Source: Ryuthela nishihirai (taxonomy: Eukaryota > Arthropoda > Arachnida > Araneae > Heptathelidae). From it: a stretch of 64,000 nt of DNA. Every line of letters starts with the position of its first letter. The first letter of the stretch is position 1. Under the pieces are notes generated by a model that searched no databases, was not told the DNA's origin, and worked only from the letters and a program-made list of their open reading frames with translations. Location of the stretch: assembly GCA_038380435.1 (NCBI GenBank), contig JAWZYU010000007.1, forward strand, positions 85,884,334-85,948,333. Reading direction: 5' to 3'. Both the position numbers and the translations under genes were made by a program. Below are positions 34,132 through 45,525 of this stretch, piece by piece.

Positions 34132-35149
34132 TGAAATACGTCGAGCCTGTTTCATAAATTAAAGATCTCATAAATAATTAATCTTTAAAAACAATTTTTG
34201 ATGCAAAGTGTATTTTAAAAGTTCTAAGTTATTTCATTGATCTAACATTGAAATTAATAATACTCATTGAAATTCCCTAATAAATTGATATTGCTATCTA
34301 CTATGTAATGACTTTACTAATAATATTTATATTCAGTACCTTATTCTTCCAGTTATTTATTTATTTTTTGTTTCTAATGAATGCCATTCCACTCATGCAT
34401 TTTTTTCTGAACCTTAATGTTCATTGTGTCTTTCACTTATTTTGGAATAAATTGTCACGATGTTTGGGCATTGATGGAAACAGTGATGCATTTTAACCTC
34501 TATGCTATGTAGACTGAGGAAAAAGAGATGGGGGAAGACAGAGGATACTTATTTATATTCTGTGACAATACTCACAACATAAGCTTTAATTTAGCACATA
34601 ACTATTTGCAATGGACATATGGAAGATGTAAAAACAATAAAAAATTTCAAATTTTTTTCTTGGGGTAGGCAGGAGAAAACGTGAAAATATTTTATATGAC
34701 CCATTACTCTTCACCTCATAAACTTTCATTTGATACAGAACCTGTTACCATCGATTCATAGGTTAGAAAGGTGATTGAAACATTTGTGGCATGTGGAAGC
34801 ACTAGGAATATGTTTTTTTTAAAAGGTTTTCAATTGTTAAATATATTTCTGTATTAAAAGTGCCTATACAGTAATTACCTTAACACTTTTGGGTTTTATC
34901 TGTGAAAAAAATGTATTCATAATAATGCCTTCATAGCATGTATAGGGAATTAAACAGATAGATATACTTGAACTATGCTTCTGGTATTTTGCCCAACTAT
35001 TCATCCGTGACAATAACCCCTTACTGATCCGTGGCATCCAATGGTACATCCATATGATTTCTGCATCTAGTACACATAAAATTCTATGGCTGTACCACAT
35101 AGAGAAGAATTATAAAGCAAAATGACATTTTTGTTTGCGAGTTTTTTGT
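34132..35149. other. Intron 3, unassigned
   Basis: AT-rich, no gene or paired repeat found. Confidence 0.55.
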
Positions 35150-35450
35150 TGTTTTATTTAGAAAGAAATTTTCTTTTTATTGATATATAGAAACTATTTT
35201 GTTCATTAGGTTTTCCAGAATTAAACCTTAATTTCATTGCCAGGTCCTCTCTTCACTATATCACTCTATAAAAGTCTTATATTAGTAGATTTTCCATTTT
35301 GGTTAAATGTAATATTTAAAAAAAAATCCGAATCAAATGCTGTTTAATTTGATATATAATATCAAATTTACATGACACAAATTACATATTCATTATTCTT
35401 GTTCATTAGTTATTTAAAAAAAAAAGTTCCAAAAATTGATTTTTTTTAAG
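35150..35450 (+). repeat. PBx fragment (internal)
   Basis: Internal module of the piggyBac-like repeat: TTAGGTTTTCCAGAATTAAA, then a CACTATATCA block, TAAAAGTCTTAT, TCAAATGCTGTTTAATTTG and TTCATTAGTTATTT, in the same order as at 56230-56440. No terminus is present. It lies about 150 bp before exon 4. Confidence 0.65.
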
Positions 35451-35594
35451 CATTGTGAAACATTACTTGGGCTTCCAGATTCATTTCAATTGAGCACAGA
35501 AAAGATAAAAAATTATGCTTTGAATCTTGGAGAAAAAAAGTTTTATACAGATATACTTATTGGCCAAAATATATGTTTGGATTTTTTTTTTCAG

Positions 35595-35651
35595 GAGAGA
35601 AAAGAATGTAGTGACTCCTGTTAAAAACCAATATCAATGTGGTGCATGCTG
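35595..35651 (+). CDS. CTSO: Cathepsin O-like protease, exon 4 (catalytic Cys)
   Basis: A 57-base exon after TTTTTTTCAG and before GTAAGT: last base of codon 133, codons 134-151, first two bases of codon 152. It encodes REKNVVTPVKNQYQCGACW. Gln145 is the oxyanion-hole residue, Cys151 the nucleophile, and Cys148 the usual disulfide partner three residues before it. The Q-x-x-C-G-x-C-W order is intact, so the active site is not damaged. The Trp codon after the catalytic Cys is again split TG|G. Human cathepsin O has, from memory, CGGCW where this has CGACW. Confidence 0.95.
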
Positions 35652-35827
35652 GTAAGTTTTTATAAGCTTTGTTCTTTTAACAATTTTTTTGTTCTCATTT
35701 ATATAAATAGTATTTTATTTTAAAAGCTGGAATGATTAAGAGATTGCAAGAGTAAATTATGCCACCAAAAGAATAATTTATCGTACGAAATATTAAGTTA
35801 TTCATAAATAATGATAGTTATACTTTA

Positions 35828-35963
35828 GCATTAAAGATCATTTTAGGTGGTCTCAAAGAAGCTGTTATCTATCTCATACACTATCCAGTGATACTAGATT
35901 ACTCCCTGTTTGGAGTTTGGGTCTTTGCGACTTCTTTGAGACCCATAAAATTCTCTTTAATGC
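35828..35963. repeat. Short foldback, possibly a MITE
   Basis: Arms 35828-35861 and 35931-35963 (GCATTAAAGA...GTCTCAAAGAAG and complement) pair over about 33 bp with a few mismatches; the loop is 69 nt. It lies 176 bp after exon 4. No target duplication longer than 3 bp. Confidence 0.6.
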
Positions 35964-36941
35964 CACAGAGTGTCACTCTCATTATTTCCATTGCACTTAA
36001 TATCTCATCTAACCATTGAGTAACAAAGAGTACTAATGTTTACAGAATTCAATAAATAAAAGGTACTAAAACAATGTGAATCATGCTTAAATTATGTTCA
36101 ATAATTTAGAGTAACAGAATAGATAGCCAAATCTTGAAAATGTGCTTGTTTAAATATCACACAATTACGACTTTAGCAATCCACATAATTAAAATTTGGA
36201 AGTTTTATAATTCACCAAGCTTTTAGCTTGGATACTATAAACTTAATCTCCTAAATATCTCTGTTATTATTTTAATATTGTCAAAGTTTATATAGTTGAA
36301 TAATCATTTAAAAGGAAAAAGTTGAGAGTGTGAGTATATGAGGAAGCTAATATAACTAAAGGAATTTTAGCAGTTTCTTCAAGTTGTATCATATAAGTGT
36401 AGTTGAATATTGAAAATATAAATATACTAATCATGTCATTCCGGGGTACAAGAACTCAACCCCACATTAAATTTCTGAAGTTTCCCTTTTAATTGGAAAA
36501 ATTAAAATTATGTTAAAATTTTTAGAGAAAATAAAAATTTTAATGTCTGAGGTAATATTTTGAACAGAAATTCTCAGCCATGGCTACTTTCAATTCATGC
36601 TTTCCTCCTGATTCATGTTTTGCTCCTGAGCCCTTACAACTGGGAAATTGTAATATAGCCCACACCAATCACATCTCTTTTGCTTGACCTCATGGCAGCT
36701 TTTAGCAATGTGAGAGAAGCAAGACAGGGAACACAATCTGAGCTAATTTATGTCACCTCATTGTCCAATTGCATTTTTTCAAGTGACAGTGCTCTTCTGC
36801 AGCTTTCAAGGTCAACAACAGTGGGTAAGGAAACATATGGAGAAGGCGGGTGTGTAACTTACTCATGTAAAATGTATAGTTGAAAGTTCTATTTTTTGTT
36901 GTAAAGTATTTCATAGTTTCCTTCACAAATGTCAATATACA
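35964..36941. other. Intron 4, unassigned
   Basis: AT-rich, no gene recognised. Confidence 0.55.
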
Positions 36942-36992
36942 ATTTGCACAAAGATGCGCTGGTCAAATATGACAGCGCATCTTTGTGCAAAT
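36942..36992. repeat. Perfect palindrome at the 5' edge of Tc1 element C
   Basis: Two 20-bp arms (36942-36961 and 36973-36992; right arm CAGCGCATCTTTGTGCAAAT) are exact complements around 11 nt. The right arm aligns with the 5' region of the sister Tc1 copy at 41398, so the left arm is an inverted duplicate of the transposon's own end. Confidence 0.75.
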
Positions 36993-37354
36993 CAAAGAAA
37001 CTGAAGGTAGACGACAGTGCATGTGAAGGTCATGAAAGAGTATAAATAACACCTGATACTGAGCTCTGTTAATCTGTTGTTCTTGTTCTTCAGATGGGAA
37101 AAGCAATGGACTTAAATGAGTTTGACAAAGGCCAAATTGTAGTGGCCAGACAACTGGGTTAGAGCATTTCTGAGACAGCAAGGATTGTGGGGGCTCATAG
37201 TCAGCCGTGGTTAGTACCTTAAAAAAGTGCTCCAAGGAGAGAAAAACCACGAACTGCCAGCAAGGTGTGGACTGACCACGGCTCATCAGTGCTAGAGGTG
37301 AGCGAAGGCTATCCCATATGTATGAACCAATAGAACGGATACTGTGGTGCAACT

Positions 37355-38131
37355 GTGGTGCAACAACACCCATTCACTTTTACTTTTCCTTAACCAGTTT
37401 TACTTTATTTACATTATATTTATCAGTTTGGGGATTTAATTTCATTTTTTTTGAACATCGCAGCTCTTGTTTCCGAGAGTATAGGAATTGCACATGCACA
37501 ACTCCGATCTTTTGATTGACAACCACTAAAGTGCATGTTTAGGACACGCCCTCTCTTGCATCACAGCTTGTGCAGTCGTCAGTTTATGTAAATGTCTTTC
37601 CCAGCATGCAATAGACACGTGTCGGCTTTGTACACACGTTAGGTCACATTGTCAGACAGAGTCAGATAGTTGAGTCACATTGTTGAGACAGAGATGAGTT
37701 TGTCAGATAGTCAAACAGAGTCAGATTTGTTGAGACAGATGAGATTAAGTGTTGTTAGAGAGTGGTGACAATGGGTCATGGAGTGGAGATGTAATTTAGT
37801 TAGATGTGAGTTGCTGCAACTTTTGTACTCCAACCCTTGAGTTTGGTGAGTTGAATTTTTTGGAAATAAACTGTTTGTTTTAGAAACTTTTGAATCTTTG
37901 CTATTTTTCTCTTGAGCAACGTAAATTGATATTTTGATTAGATTTAAACTTTAAGCTTGACAATCATTTTTGAATTCTTACTCAATAAGTAACCCTAGGC
38001 AAATATTTAACGAACCCTATTTCAACTTTATCTGGCAAGTTATTATTGCCTGGCACCTGATACAGACAAAAGGTCCAAATGGATCAGACAAAAGGTCAAA
38101 ACTTCAAAAGTTAATAATCTTTGTAGCATTA
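37355..38131 (+). mobile_element. LTR-like repeat, copy 1
   Basis: A 777-bp insert in the Tc1 copy, bracketed by CAACT (37350-37354, 38132-38136), a 5-bp duplication as LTR elements make. It has no open frame, has purine-rich GACAGAG repeats, an AATAAA at about 37864, and is found again at 50400-51143. It may be a solo LTR. The ends are GTGG...TTA rather than TG...CA, so the class is uncertain. Confidence 0.65.
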
Positions 38132-38402
38132 CAACTTGCCTGTAATTTGAATACTGGTTACAGGAGTAATGTGTCACATCACAGTACATCGAACCCTGCG
38201 GAAAGTGGGGCTGCATAGCTGCAGACCACTCCAAGTCCCCATGCTCACCTCAGTTCACTGTCGAAAGTGCCTACAATGGACACTCGAACATCAAAAGTGG
38301 ACCATGAATGATTGGAAGATGGTCATCTAGTCTGATGAATCTCGTTTTCTATTGCACCATATGGACGACTGGGTATGTGTGTGTTATTTACCTGGGGAAG
38401 TG

Positions 38403-38792
38403 GGGGCGGGGGTGGCTCAGTCGGTAGTGCGCCAGGCTCATAATCTGTAGTTCCCAGGTTCGAGTCCCAGCTGGGTCAGCGTTGAGATTTATCTCCGCAA
38501 AATTCCCCGCCCTGCCCACGGTCAGTAGGGGACACCGATGGGCTTGGAAAGGGCGTCGTCCGTCGGATGGGACGTTAAGCCGTGGCCCCGTGTGCGGGAG
38601 AGCCATACCCTGTGCATGTTAAAGAACACGCTGTATGGCCTTGACGGGAGGCTACCATCTGTCTCCCAACAGCTGTTCCAGTGGGTCCCCTCCCCCAACC
38701 TTCTCTCAGCCTTCGGGGTCCATGTGACCTGGCCATTTAGCCCATGGTGTGCAAAAAAGTGCCGCTCAGAGGTAAAACAACCCAACAACCCA
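38403..38792 (+). mobile_element. S3 SINE copy 2, full length
   Basis: Intact tRNA-like head (A box GGTGGCTCAGTCGGTAG, B box GGTTCGAGTCCC) and full body. The 13-bp duplication ACCTGGGGAAGTG stands at 38390-38402 and 38793-38805 and is part of the Tc1 transposase sequence. Confidence 0.95.
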
Positions 38793-39363
38793 ACCTGGGG
38801 AAGTGTTGACACCAGGATGCAGTGTGGGATGAAAACAAACTGGTGGAGGAAGTGTAATGCTTTGGACAATGTTCTGCTGGGAAACCTGGGTCCAGTCATT
38901 CATGTGCAGGAAACTGATGTCTACTACCTACGTAAACATCATTGCAGACCAGGTGCATCTTTTCATGGCAATGGTAATCCCCCTAATAGTGCCTTCTTTT
39001 AGCAGGATAATGCACCATGCCACACTGCCTAGATTGTTCAAGAATGGTTTGTGGAACATGAGGAAGACTTCCAAGTATTTCCCTGGCCTCCAAATTCCTC
39101 AGACATTAATCCAATCTAGCATCTGTAGTTTGTGTTGGAACAGCATCAACCATGTGATTTATGGTAGCTCAATCACGTAACTTACAAGAGTTGAAAAAAA
39201 ACTGCTGGTAACGTGTTTGCACCAGATACCACAAAACATGTTTAGAAATCTTGTAGCATCCATGCCTCGCTGGGTAAGAGCTGTTTTGGCAGCACGTGGA
39301 GGACCAACATCATATTAGTCAGGTGGTCATAATGTTTTGGCTCTTCAGTGTATATAAAAATAA

Positions 39364-39550
39364 ATACCCCCTCAAGCAGCTGTTTGCCACAGAGGTCTGA
39401 CAGGAGCCTGTCAGTTTAATACACCATAGTAGAAGGTCTGTGAGGATGGCGGGACCTCAGCAGAAAAAAGGCACACACATCCATGCCTTACCTGGGGCTC
39501 GAACCCAGGTCCCTTAGATCACTAGCCAAGCATGCTAACCACTCCGCCAT
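39364..39550 (-). mobile_element. S1 SINE copy 8
   Basis: Minus-strand S1, full length and well kept, with the tail hairpin CTGACAGGAGCCTGTCAG. It runs into a short (AT)n array at 39549-39562. Confidence 0.92.
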
Positions 39551-40315
39551 ATATATATATATATCATTGTTTATTTCACTATAATTTGTTTGATCTACAT
39601 AATGTTAACAGTGCCTTGAAGAATAGTGTAGTTGATGAAACAAATAAAAGGCAAAACAACATTTCAGAAGTTTATACTTACTAAATTTTGTACAATAAGT
39701 ATGTGAAGTAGATAGATAAAATTAACAAATGAGATTAATATTAAGCACTGTAGCATAGAATATGAAGGACGTTATCGATTTTGTTCTAACTATTAAGAAT
39801 TTTTCAGACATGCAATAATTAGAGGATTCGCTTATAAAATAGGTAAAATTTTAAAGTTCTATATCATAATTCAAATTCTAGTTGTGCAGTGATGCGATGT
39901 ATGAGTCATGAAGTCTGATGTACAAGATCAGCTGTCACAAGAAGCATTGGTGATTGTTGAGTATTGTAGTTGGATGATGAATTTTTGCTTAATAATTGTG
40001 GCAAAGACATTACTCAACAAAAATTAGTAGATTTTCTGTGAATGATAACTTGAAGAGAGAGGATGGACTGCTAATGTTAAAGGCTTTGTTGAATAAATGT
40101 TTAGCTCCTTCTAATATAACTGTAGATGAAAGAGCCATGGTAGTTTGTTTTAATTTGATATTTCTTTGGTGTTCCTTTGTTCTTGAAGAGTTCTTTTGGT
40201 TTTGTCCTATGTAGCTGGAAGGTTTGGATGGACTGCAGAAGTCTGATTCAGGGTATGTAATGGGTACTAAATATACACAACCTGTAGGGGGTGATATATT
40301 TCTGTCTTGCTTTAT

Positions 40316-40372
40316 GAGACCTCTGTGGCAAGCAGCTGCTTGAGGGGGCATTAATTTTTTTTATTTATTTAT
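40316..40372 (+). mobile_element. S1 SINE copy 9, tail only
   Basis: Only the last part of S1 (GACCTCTGTGGCAAGCAGCTG onward) with its T-rich end, in the left Penelope arm. Confidence 0.8.
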
Positions 40373-40916
40373 GAGAGATAAATTGGTGAGTGGAGATTTG
40401 ATAGGCACTTTATTATTTTCCATAATATTGTTGATGGTATTGTTGATATCTGGAAAATGATGAGGTTATAATTCACATCTTGAGAACTGTTGTCTGGAAG
40501 ATGGAAGTTGTTGATTTTATTTCTGGCTAAGAGGTGACTTCTCTTTATGAACTGCTGAGGATATTCTGCATCTTGACATAGAGAATATATAAGTGAAAGT
40601 TCTTTATTAAAAAAATACTGATTGCTGCAGACTTTGTAGGCTCTGTAGAATAAAAACAATATGGTAGAGTAAGTGAATATCTATCGTGAATAGAGTTGAT
40701 TGTTCATAAATGAGGATTTTCCATGAACTGTAGTTTCAAAATTGCCGTTACTGTGATGGATTAATATATCCAGAAAATAAATTGTTTTATTATTTTCATA
40801 GGTAACAGTAAAATTTATAGAGTTGTAGGCCTGATTTAATTCTTTGAGTAATTCATTTAATGCAGCTGTAGAATATTGCCAAACATTAAATTTGTCGTCA
40901 ATGTAATATGATGTCC
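40373..40916 (-). pseudogene. Penelope-like reverse transcriptase fragment, left arm
   Basis: Minus-strand reading from the centre outwards: YYIDDKFNVW (the RT catalytic YxDD box), ALNELLKELNQAYNSINFTV, NKTIYFLDILI, then RAYKVCSNQYFFNKELSLIY and EYPQQFIKRS. The order FLD.L...RAYK.CS...EL..I matches Penelope-like RT from memory. One in-frame stop follows QLYSR. Upstream RT motifs are missing. Confidence 0.72.
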
Positions 40917-41231
40917 AATATTCTACAGCTGCATTAAACGGATTACTAAAAGAATGAAATCAGGCCAACAAATGTATAAATTTTGCTGTTACATATGAAA
41001 ATAACAAAACAATTTCTTTTCTGAATATATTAATCCACCACAGTAACTCCAACTTTGAAACTAAAGCTTCATAGAAAACCTTCATTTATCAACAATCTAA
41101 TACCTTTCAACTCGGTTCACAACAGATCTTCACTAATTTATACCATGTTGTCCTTATTCAACAGAGCCTACAAAGTCTGCAGCAACAAGTATTTTTTGAA
41201 TAAAGAACTTTCCTTTATATACTCTGTATGT
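40917..41231 (+). pseudogene. Penelope-like reverse transcriptase fragment, right arm
   Basis: Inverted copy lacking the YIDD box. It starts within ATTCTACAGCTGCATTAA and keeps HRKPSFINN, HNRSSLIYT, RAYKVCSNKYFLNKELSFIY. The frame resumes at 43362 with CAAGATACAGAATATCCTC (QDTEYPQQ) beyond the hAT insertion. Confidence 0.72.
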
Positions 41232-43353
41232 CGGGGATTGGCAATATTTTGTTAGTGCAGGTCACATCACAACTGCAAAATTTGTAAGCTGGCTGCCCTT
41301 GAGGTAGTAAGAGTGGGTACAAAATAAATGCTTGATTTTTATGTGTCGATTTATTACTGAGATAATATTTACATCAAAGAGACCAGTGCATCATTATGAC
41401 CAGTGCATCTTTATGCAAATTGAAGCAACTGCAGGTAAACGACAGTTCATGTGAAGGTCATGAAACAGTATAAATAACACCTGGTACTGAGCTCTATTAA
41501 TCAGTGTTATTCTTGTTCTTCAGATGGGAAAGGTAATGGACTTAAGTGAGTTTGACAAAGGCCAAATTGTAATGGCCAGATGACTGGGTCAGAGCATTTC
41601 CGAGACAGCAACGCTTGTGGAGTTCTCACAGTCAGCCATGGTTAGTACTTCAAAAAGTGCTCCGAGGAGGGAAAAGCCATGAACCACTGGCAAGGTGGGG
41701 CCAACCATTGTTCATCGATGCTGGAGGTGGGCGAAGGCTATCCTGTAGGTACAAGCCAAAAGAAGGGATACTGTGGTTCAACTCACCCATAATTTTAATG
41801 CTGGTGATGGGAGTAATGTGTCACAGCACATCAAACCATGATGAAAATGGAGCTGTATAGGCGCAGGCCACCTGAGTGCCCATGCTAACCTGGGTTTACC
41901 ATTGAAAGTGCCTACAATGGCAGCAGAGCCTGAAAATTGAAAGTGCCTACAATGAGTACTTGAGCATCAAAACTGGACCTTGAATGATTGGAAGAAGGTC
42001 TGGTCCAATGAATCTCGTTTCCTGTTGCACCATGTGGATGGCTAGGTACATGTGCGTTGTTTACCTGGGGAAGTGTTGGTGTCAGGATGCACCATGAGAC
42101 GAAAACAACCCGGTGGAGGAAGTGTAATGCTTTGGGTAATGTTCTGCTGGGAAACTCTGGGTCCAGTCATTCATGTGCTGGAAACTATGACATCTACCAC
42201 CTACCTAAACATCATTGTAAATCAGGTGCATCCTTTCATGGCAACGTTATATCCCTCTAATAGTGCCTTCTTTCAGCAGGACAGTGCACCATGCCACACT
42301 GCCCAGACTGTTCAAGAATGGTTCACAGAACATGAAGAAGACTTCCAGGTATTGCCTTGGTCTCCAAATTCTCCAGATATTAATCCAATCAAGCATCTGT
42401 GGTTTGTGTTGGAACAGCATATCTGATTTGTGGCAGTTCAATCATGTAACCTACAAGAGTTAAAGAATCTGCTGGTAACATGTTGGCACCAGATACCACA
42501 AGACACATTTAGAAATCTTGTAGCATCCATGCCTTGCCAGGTAAGAGCTGTTTTGGCAGCACATGGAGGACCAACATAATATTTTGGTTCTTTGGTGTAT
42601 ATGCATGCTTTATGATTATTTATATCGCAAATAAAAATAATATATGAATAAATGAAAAAAATACCAAACACTCGGATTTAAAAAAAAGTGACGAAAATAC
42701 TCCCCTACACAAAGTACAGATATAATCTAGAATCTCTACTAGACTTGTCCTGGTTTCTCATACAAACACTTACACAAGGACATGCTTGTTGTTAATTATT
42801 AGGTACACTAATCACTAGACCAGGTATGGACTTTATATATGCAAAATAAAAAGAGCATTTTATGTAAAAGTATTAATGAGAGCCTTGATTTCTTTTTAAA
42901 ATATTTCTTGTCAATTTAGTAAAATTAACTTCATAGCCAGCAGTACTCTTGTGATCCAAATTTGCTTTTGATAAAATTCAATCGTGAAAATGTTTGTTCA
43001 TTCCTATTTTTATGTGGTCCTATGCCACAGAGGCAGTACTGAGCAGCACTATCTCCTAATTATTGTGCCACACTTAGGATTAGAGTCGGTGAATCCCTGC
43101 AGATTGAAAGCAGTCGCATGACCAACGAGTTCATGCAGCGGTATATCATACTACAATAAAATGTTTCAAAATATCATCATTATGTCCTGTCTGAAAGGTA
43201 GCAGTATTCAACTGTTGGAAAATAAAATTATTTAACATTGTTGATTAAAAATTTATTTACTACCAATATTGCCCCCAGGTCAATTTGTTATCAAGTCCAA
43301 AAATCCGGGGGTCGCTTGAAAAAGCAAAGCGGTCCACATGTTGCTGATCCCTG
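41232..43353. mobile_element. Non-autonomous hAT-like element containing a Tc1
   Basis: Ends CGGGGATTGGCAAT (left) and CAGGGATCAGCAAC (read inward from the right) are of hAT type. Flanking 8-mers CTGTATGT (41224-41231) and CTTTATGT (43354-43361) differ at one base. The Penelope frame is continuous when the element is removed. Apart from the Tc1 there is no open frame, and no hAT transposase. Confidence 0.8.
41524..42579 (+). pseudogene. Decayed Tc1 transposase, element C copy 2
   Basis: Within a Tc1 copy of about 41376-42601. Starts MGKVMDLSEFDKGQIVMAR; the C-terminal half is open from about 42052 and includes GGGSVMLWVMFCWETLGPVI, QQDSAPCHTA and PNSPDINPIKHLW. The catalytic Asp of DNAPCH is kept as DSAPCH, and the final Glu (PIEHLW in the family) is Lys. 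Ends AAHGGPT. Frameshifts in the first half, so it is dead. Confidence 0.87.
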
Positions 43354-43489
43354 CTTTATGTCAAGATACAGAATATCCTCAGCAGTTCACAAAGTAATGT
43401 CTTTGCCATAATTATTAAGGAAAAATTCATCATCCATCATAATTCACTAACAATCACCAGTGCTTCTCATGATAGCTGACCTTACCCTC

Positions 43490-44350
43490 CAGGTGGTGTG
43501 ACAAAATTGCCTATCCTCGTTTGCTACACTCACCATTGAGTTCCAAAATGCCTCTGGAAGCAACTCCAGTACCATAACAATTCGTTGCGAGTTGCAGGAA
43601 ATGGATTTTCATGGCCAAGAAGCCACACACAAGCCTAAGATCACCAAGATCAATGCCAAGCATCAGTTGGAGTGATATAAAGCATAGCACTAGTGGATTC
43701 TTGAGCAGTCAAACTGCATTCTCCAGAGTGATGAATCATGCTGCAATATCTGGCAGTCTGATGGACGAGTCTGGGTGTGGAGAATGCCAGATGAACACAT
43801 CTACCTGACTGTGTTGTGCCAACTGTGAATTTGGCAGAGGAGGTATTATGCTCTATGGCTGTTTTTCATGGTTTGGGCTGGTTCCAGTGAATGGGACTCT
43901 AAATGCAGAAGCTTATAATGACATTCTTGACAATTCTATGTTCCCAACATTATGGCAACAGTTTGGTGAAGACTCTTTCTTGTAACAATATGACAATGCT
44001 CCCATCCACAATGCCAGTACTGTGCATGAATGGTTTGATGAGATGGGTCTGAAAGAACTTGACTGGCATGCAAAGAGCCCTGATCTCAATGCCATGATTT
44101 GAGATGAATTGGAATGCTGAATGCAAGCCATGCCAAACTGCCCAACATCAGTGACCAGCCTCAATAATGGGCTTGTGGCAGAATGGCAGGCAATTCCCAC
44201 AGCAACATACCAAAATCTAGTGGAAAGCCTTCCCTGCAGAGTAGAGGCTGTGATAGGAGCAAAGGGTGGACTAATGCGGTTATTAATTCCTTTCCTATTA
44301 GCAGGAGATTGTGGATGAGCGAGTATCCGGAAACTTTTGATCATATAGTA
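43490..44350 (+). pseudogene. Tc1-like element D, decayed transposase
   Basis: Plus-strand blocks: NCILQSDESC with [85 protein letters not shown] followed by a stop, then VAEWQAIPTATYQNLVESLP. The right end, read inward, is TACTATATGATCAAAAGTTT, a Tc1-type terminus; the left terminus was not found. Several stops and frameshifts. Confidence 0.83.
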
Positions 44351-44449
44351 TATGTTTGATTGACATTTTTTACTAAGATATATCTATGTTTATAATTTGA
44401 ATAATGAATAAAGTTGAATTTTTTTTTGGAGCACCCATTTTAATGTTAC

Positions 44450-44670
44450 CAGAAGTCTTTGAACTTTTTGACACTGCATCCCCTCTTGAATTCTAAAAAA
44501 TTGTGACACTCATAATCATAGATAATATTAGGCAACCTCTTCCTTCATCCCTACAGTATAGGGCCTATGCATTTGCAAACAAGGGGCAAAATATATTTGC
44601 AAACATAAAATTATCGGAGCTTTGCGATCCCCTTCCAAGCTGCTCACAACCCACAGTATGAGAACCACTG
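44450..44670. mobile_element. Probable hAT-type MITE
   Basis: Left end CAGAAGTCTTTGAAC and right end, read inward, CAGTGGTTCTCATACTGTGG, resemble Charlie-type hAT termini. No open frame. The flanking 8-mers do not match, so bounds are tentative. Confidence 0.5.
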
Positions 44671-45059
44671 GGTTAAACAATCAGAAAAAAACTGTAGAGA
44701 AAATTAAAAGAGCAGGCCACCATGGGTGTTGTCAGAAAGTTTTTCAGGGTGGACAAAAAGTATAGCAATATTTTAAAGTAGAAATATTTAAGTCACACCA
44801 TTCATTAATGAGTGCAGTTGCCATCATACATATATCATAACCATAATACAACTAAGGATGTCTGAAAACGAAATGGAAATTTGGAAACTTATTGAAGTAC
44901 ATGGTTTTTTTAATATTAATAAATAAAAATAAGTTATATACTTTCGGGAAAAAAAAAGAAAATGTAAAAATAAAATACATTCTGTTGAGTAATTAGCAAT
45001 CAAAGATCCCATAGGCTGTGATGGGATACATAGATATATAATGGAATCATGGGAATAGT
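44671..45059. other. Intron 4, unassigned
   Basis: AT-rich, no gene. A 25-bp stretch at 45045-45069 recurs exactly at 46832-46856. Confidence 0.5.
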
Positions 45060-45525
45060 GAAAAGTCATTATATACATTAAATGAGCACAGAGGGAAAAT
45101 TCTGATTAGCTGGTAGCTGGTTGGGATCTCAATCCAAGACCTTTTGATAACATGCCAGGTGCTCTGTCCACTGCGCTACCACCCTGCTGATCAGGAGTTA
45201 AGCATTATACAATTGAATCAGTCATTGTAATCTATTTAACTTTAATTGAAAACTTTGATATAGAAGGCACCTTCCAGGTTAGTGCCCATGCCCAACAACA
45301 CCAAACATTGAGAGGCATGGTAGTTATTTTAGCCAACATGCTTTACTAAGCATAAAGATGCTATGTTGAATAATGGGCAACCACAGGTATGCACTTGCAG
45401 GTTGTATACATTAATCAGCAGTGGTAGTTCAGCAAACAGAGCACCTGACGTTATCAGGAGGTCATTGGTTTGGATCCCCTCTGGATAATTACAGTTTTTC
45501 CTCTATATCCATTTAATACATTCTG
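45060..45525. mobile_element. S4 element, locus 3
   Basis: A minus-strand tRNA-like block (about 45105-45185) and a plus-strand one (about 45418-45480; GTGGTAGTTCAG, ATCAGGAGGTC) face each other, with the S4 edge TTTTTCCTCTATATCC and its complement outside. More diverged than locus 2; the middle (45230-45400) is unrelated to it. Confidence 0.65.

Larger units (their letters stand above)
37094..39318 (+). pseudogene. Decayed Tc1 transposase, element C copy 1
   Basis: Starts MGKAMDLNEFDKGQIVVAR, with frame breaks soon after. Later blocks: TMNDWKMVI*SDESRFLLHH (stop in place of Trp), then after the SINE GGGSVMLW-like and FCWETWVQSFM in shifted frames, DNAPCHTA with the second Asp, and SSDINPI followed by a stop. 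Two large insertions and many stops make it inactive. Confidence 0.85.
36962..39350 (+). mobile_element. Tc1-like element C, copy 1, with two insertions
   Basis: The right end, read inward, is CACTGAAGAGCCAAAACATT, a common Tc1 terminus, followed outside by TA. The left terminus is lost in a palindrome. After removing the LTR-like insert (37355-38131) and the S3 SINE (38403-38792) about 1.2 kb remain, the same length as the sister copy at 41376-42601. Confidence 0.88.
39895..43480. mobile_element. Inverted pair of Penelope-like element pieces
   Basis: Left arm (39895-40877, minus) and right arm (40917-43480, plus) are inverted copies that meet across a 39-bp spacer. The far ends match too (near 39905-40030 and 43395-43480, sharing GTAATGTCTTTGCC). 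A hAT element containing a Tc1 splits the right arm; an S1 tail piece lies in the left arm. Head-to-head partial copies are common for Penelope-like elements. Confidence 0.7.

Noticed and set aside
38538..39002. A 154-codon open frame
   Set aside because: It reads through an S3 SINE into Tc1 transposase sequence; the open length is chance.
40010..40351. Coding frame of 113 codons on the minus strand
   Set aside because: It joins an S1 tail to sequence of the Penelope arm, with no recognisable protein motif.
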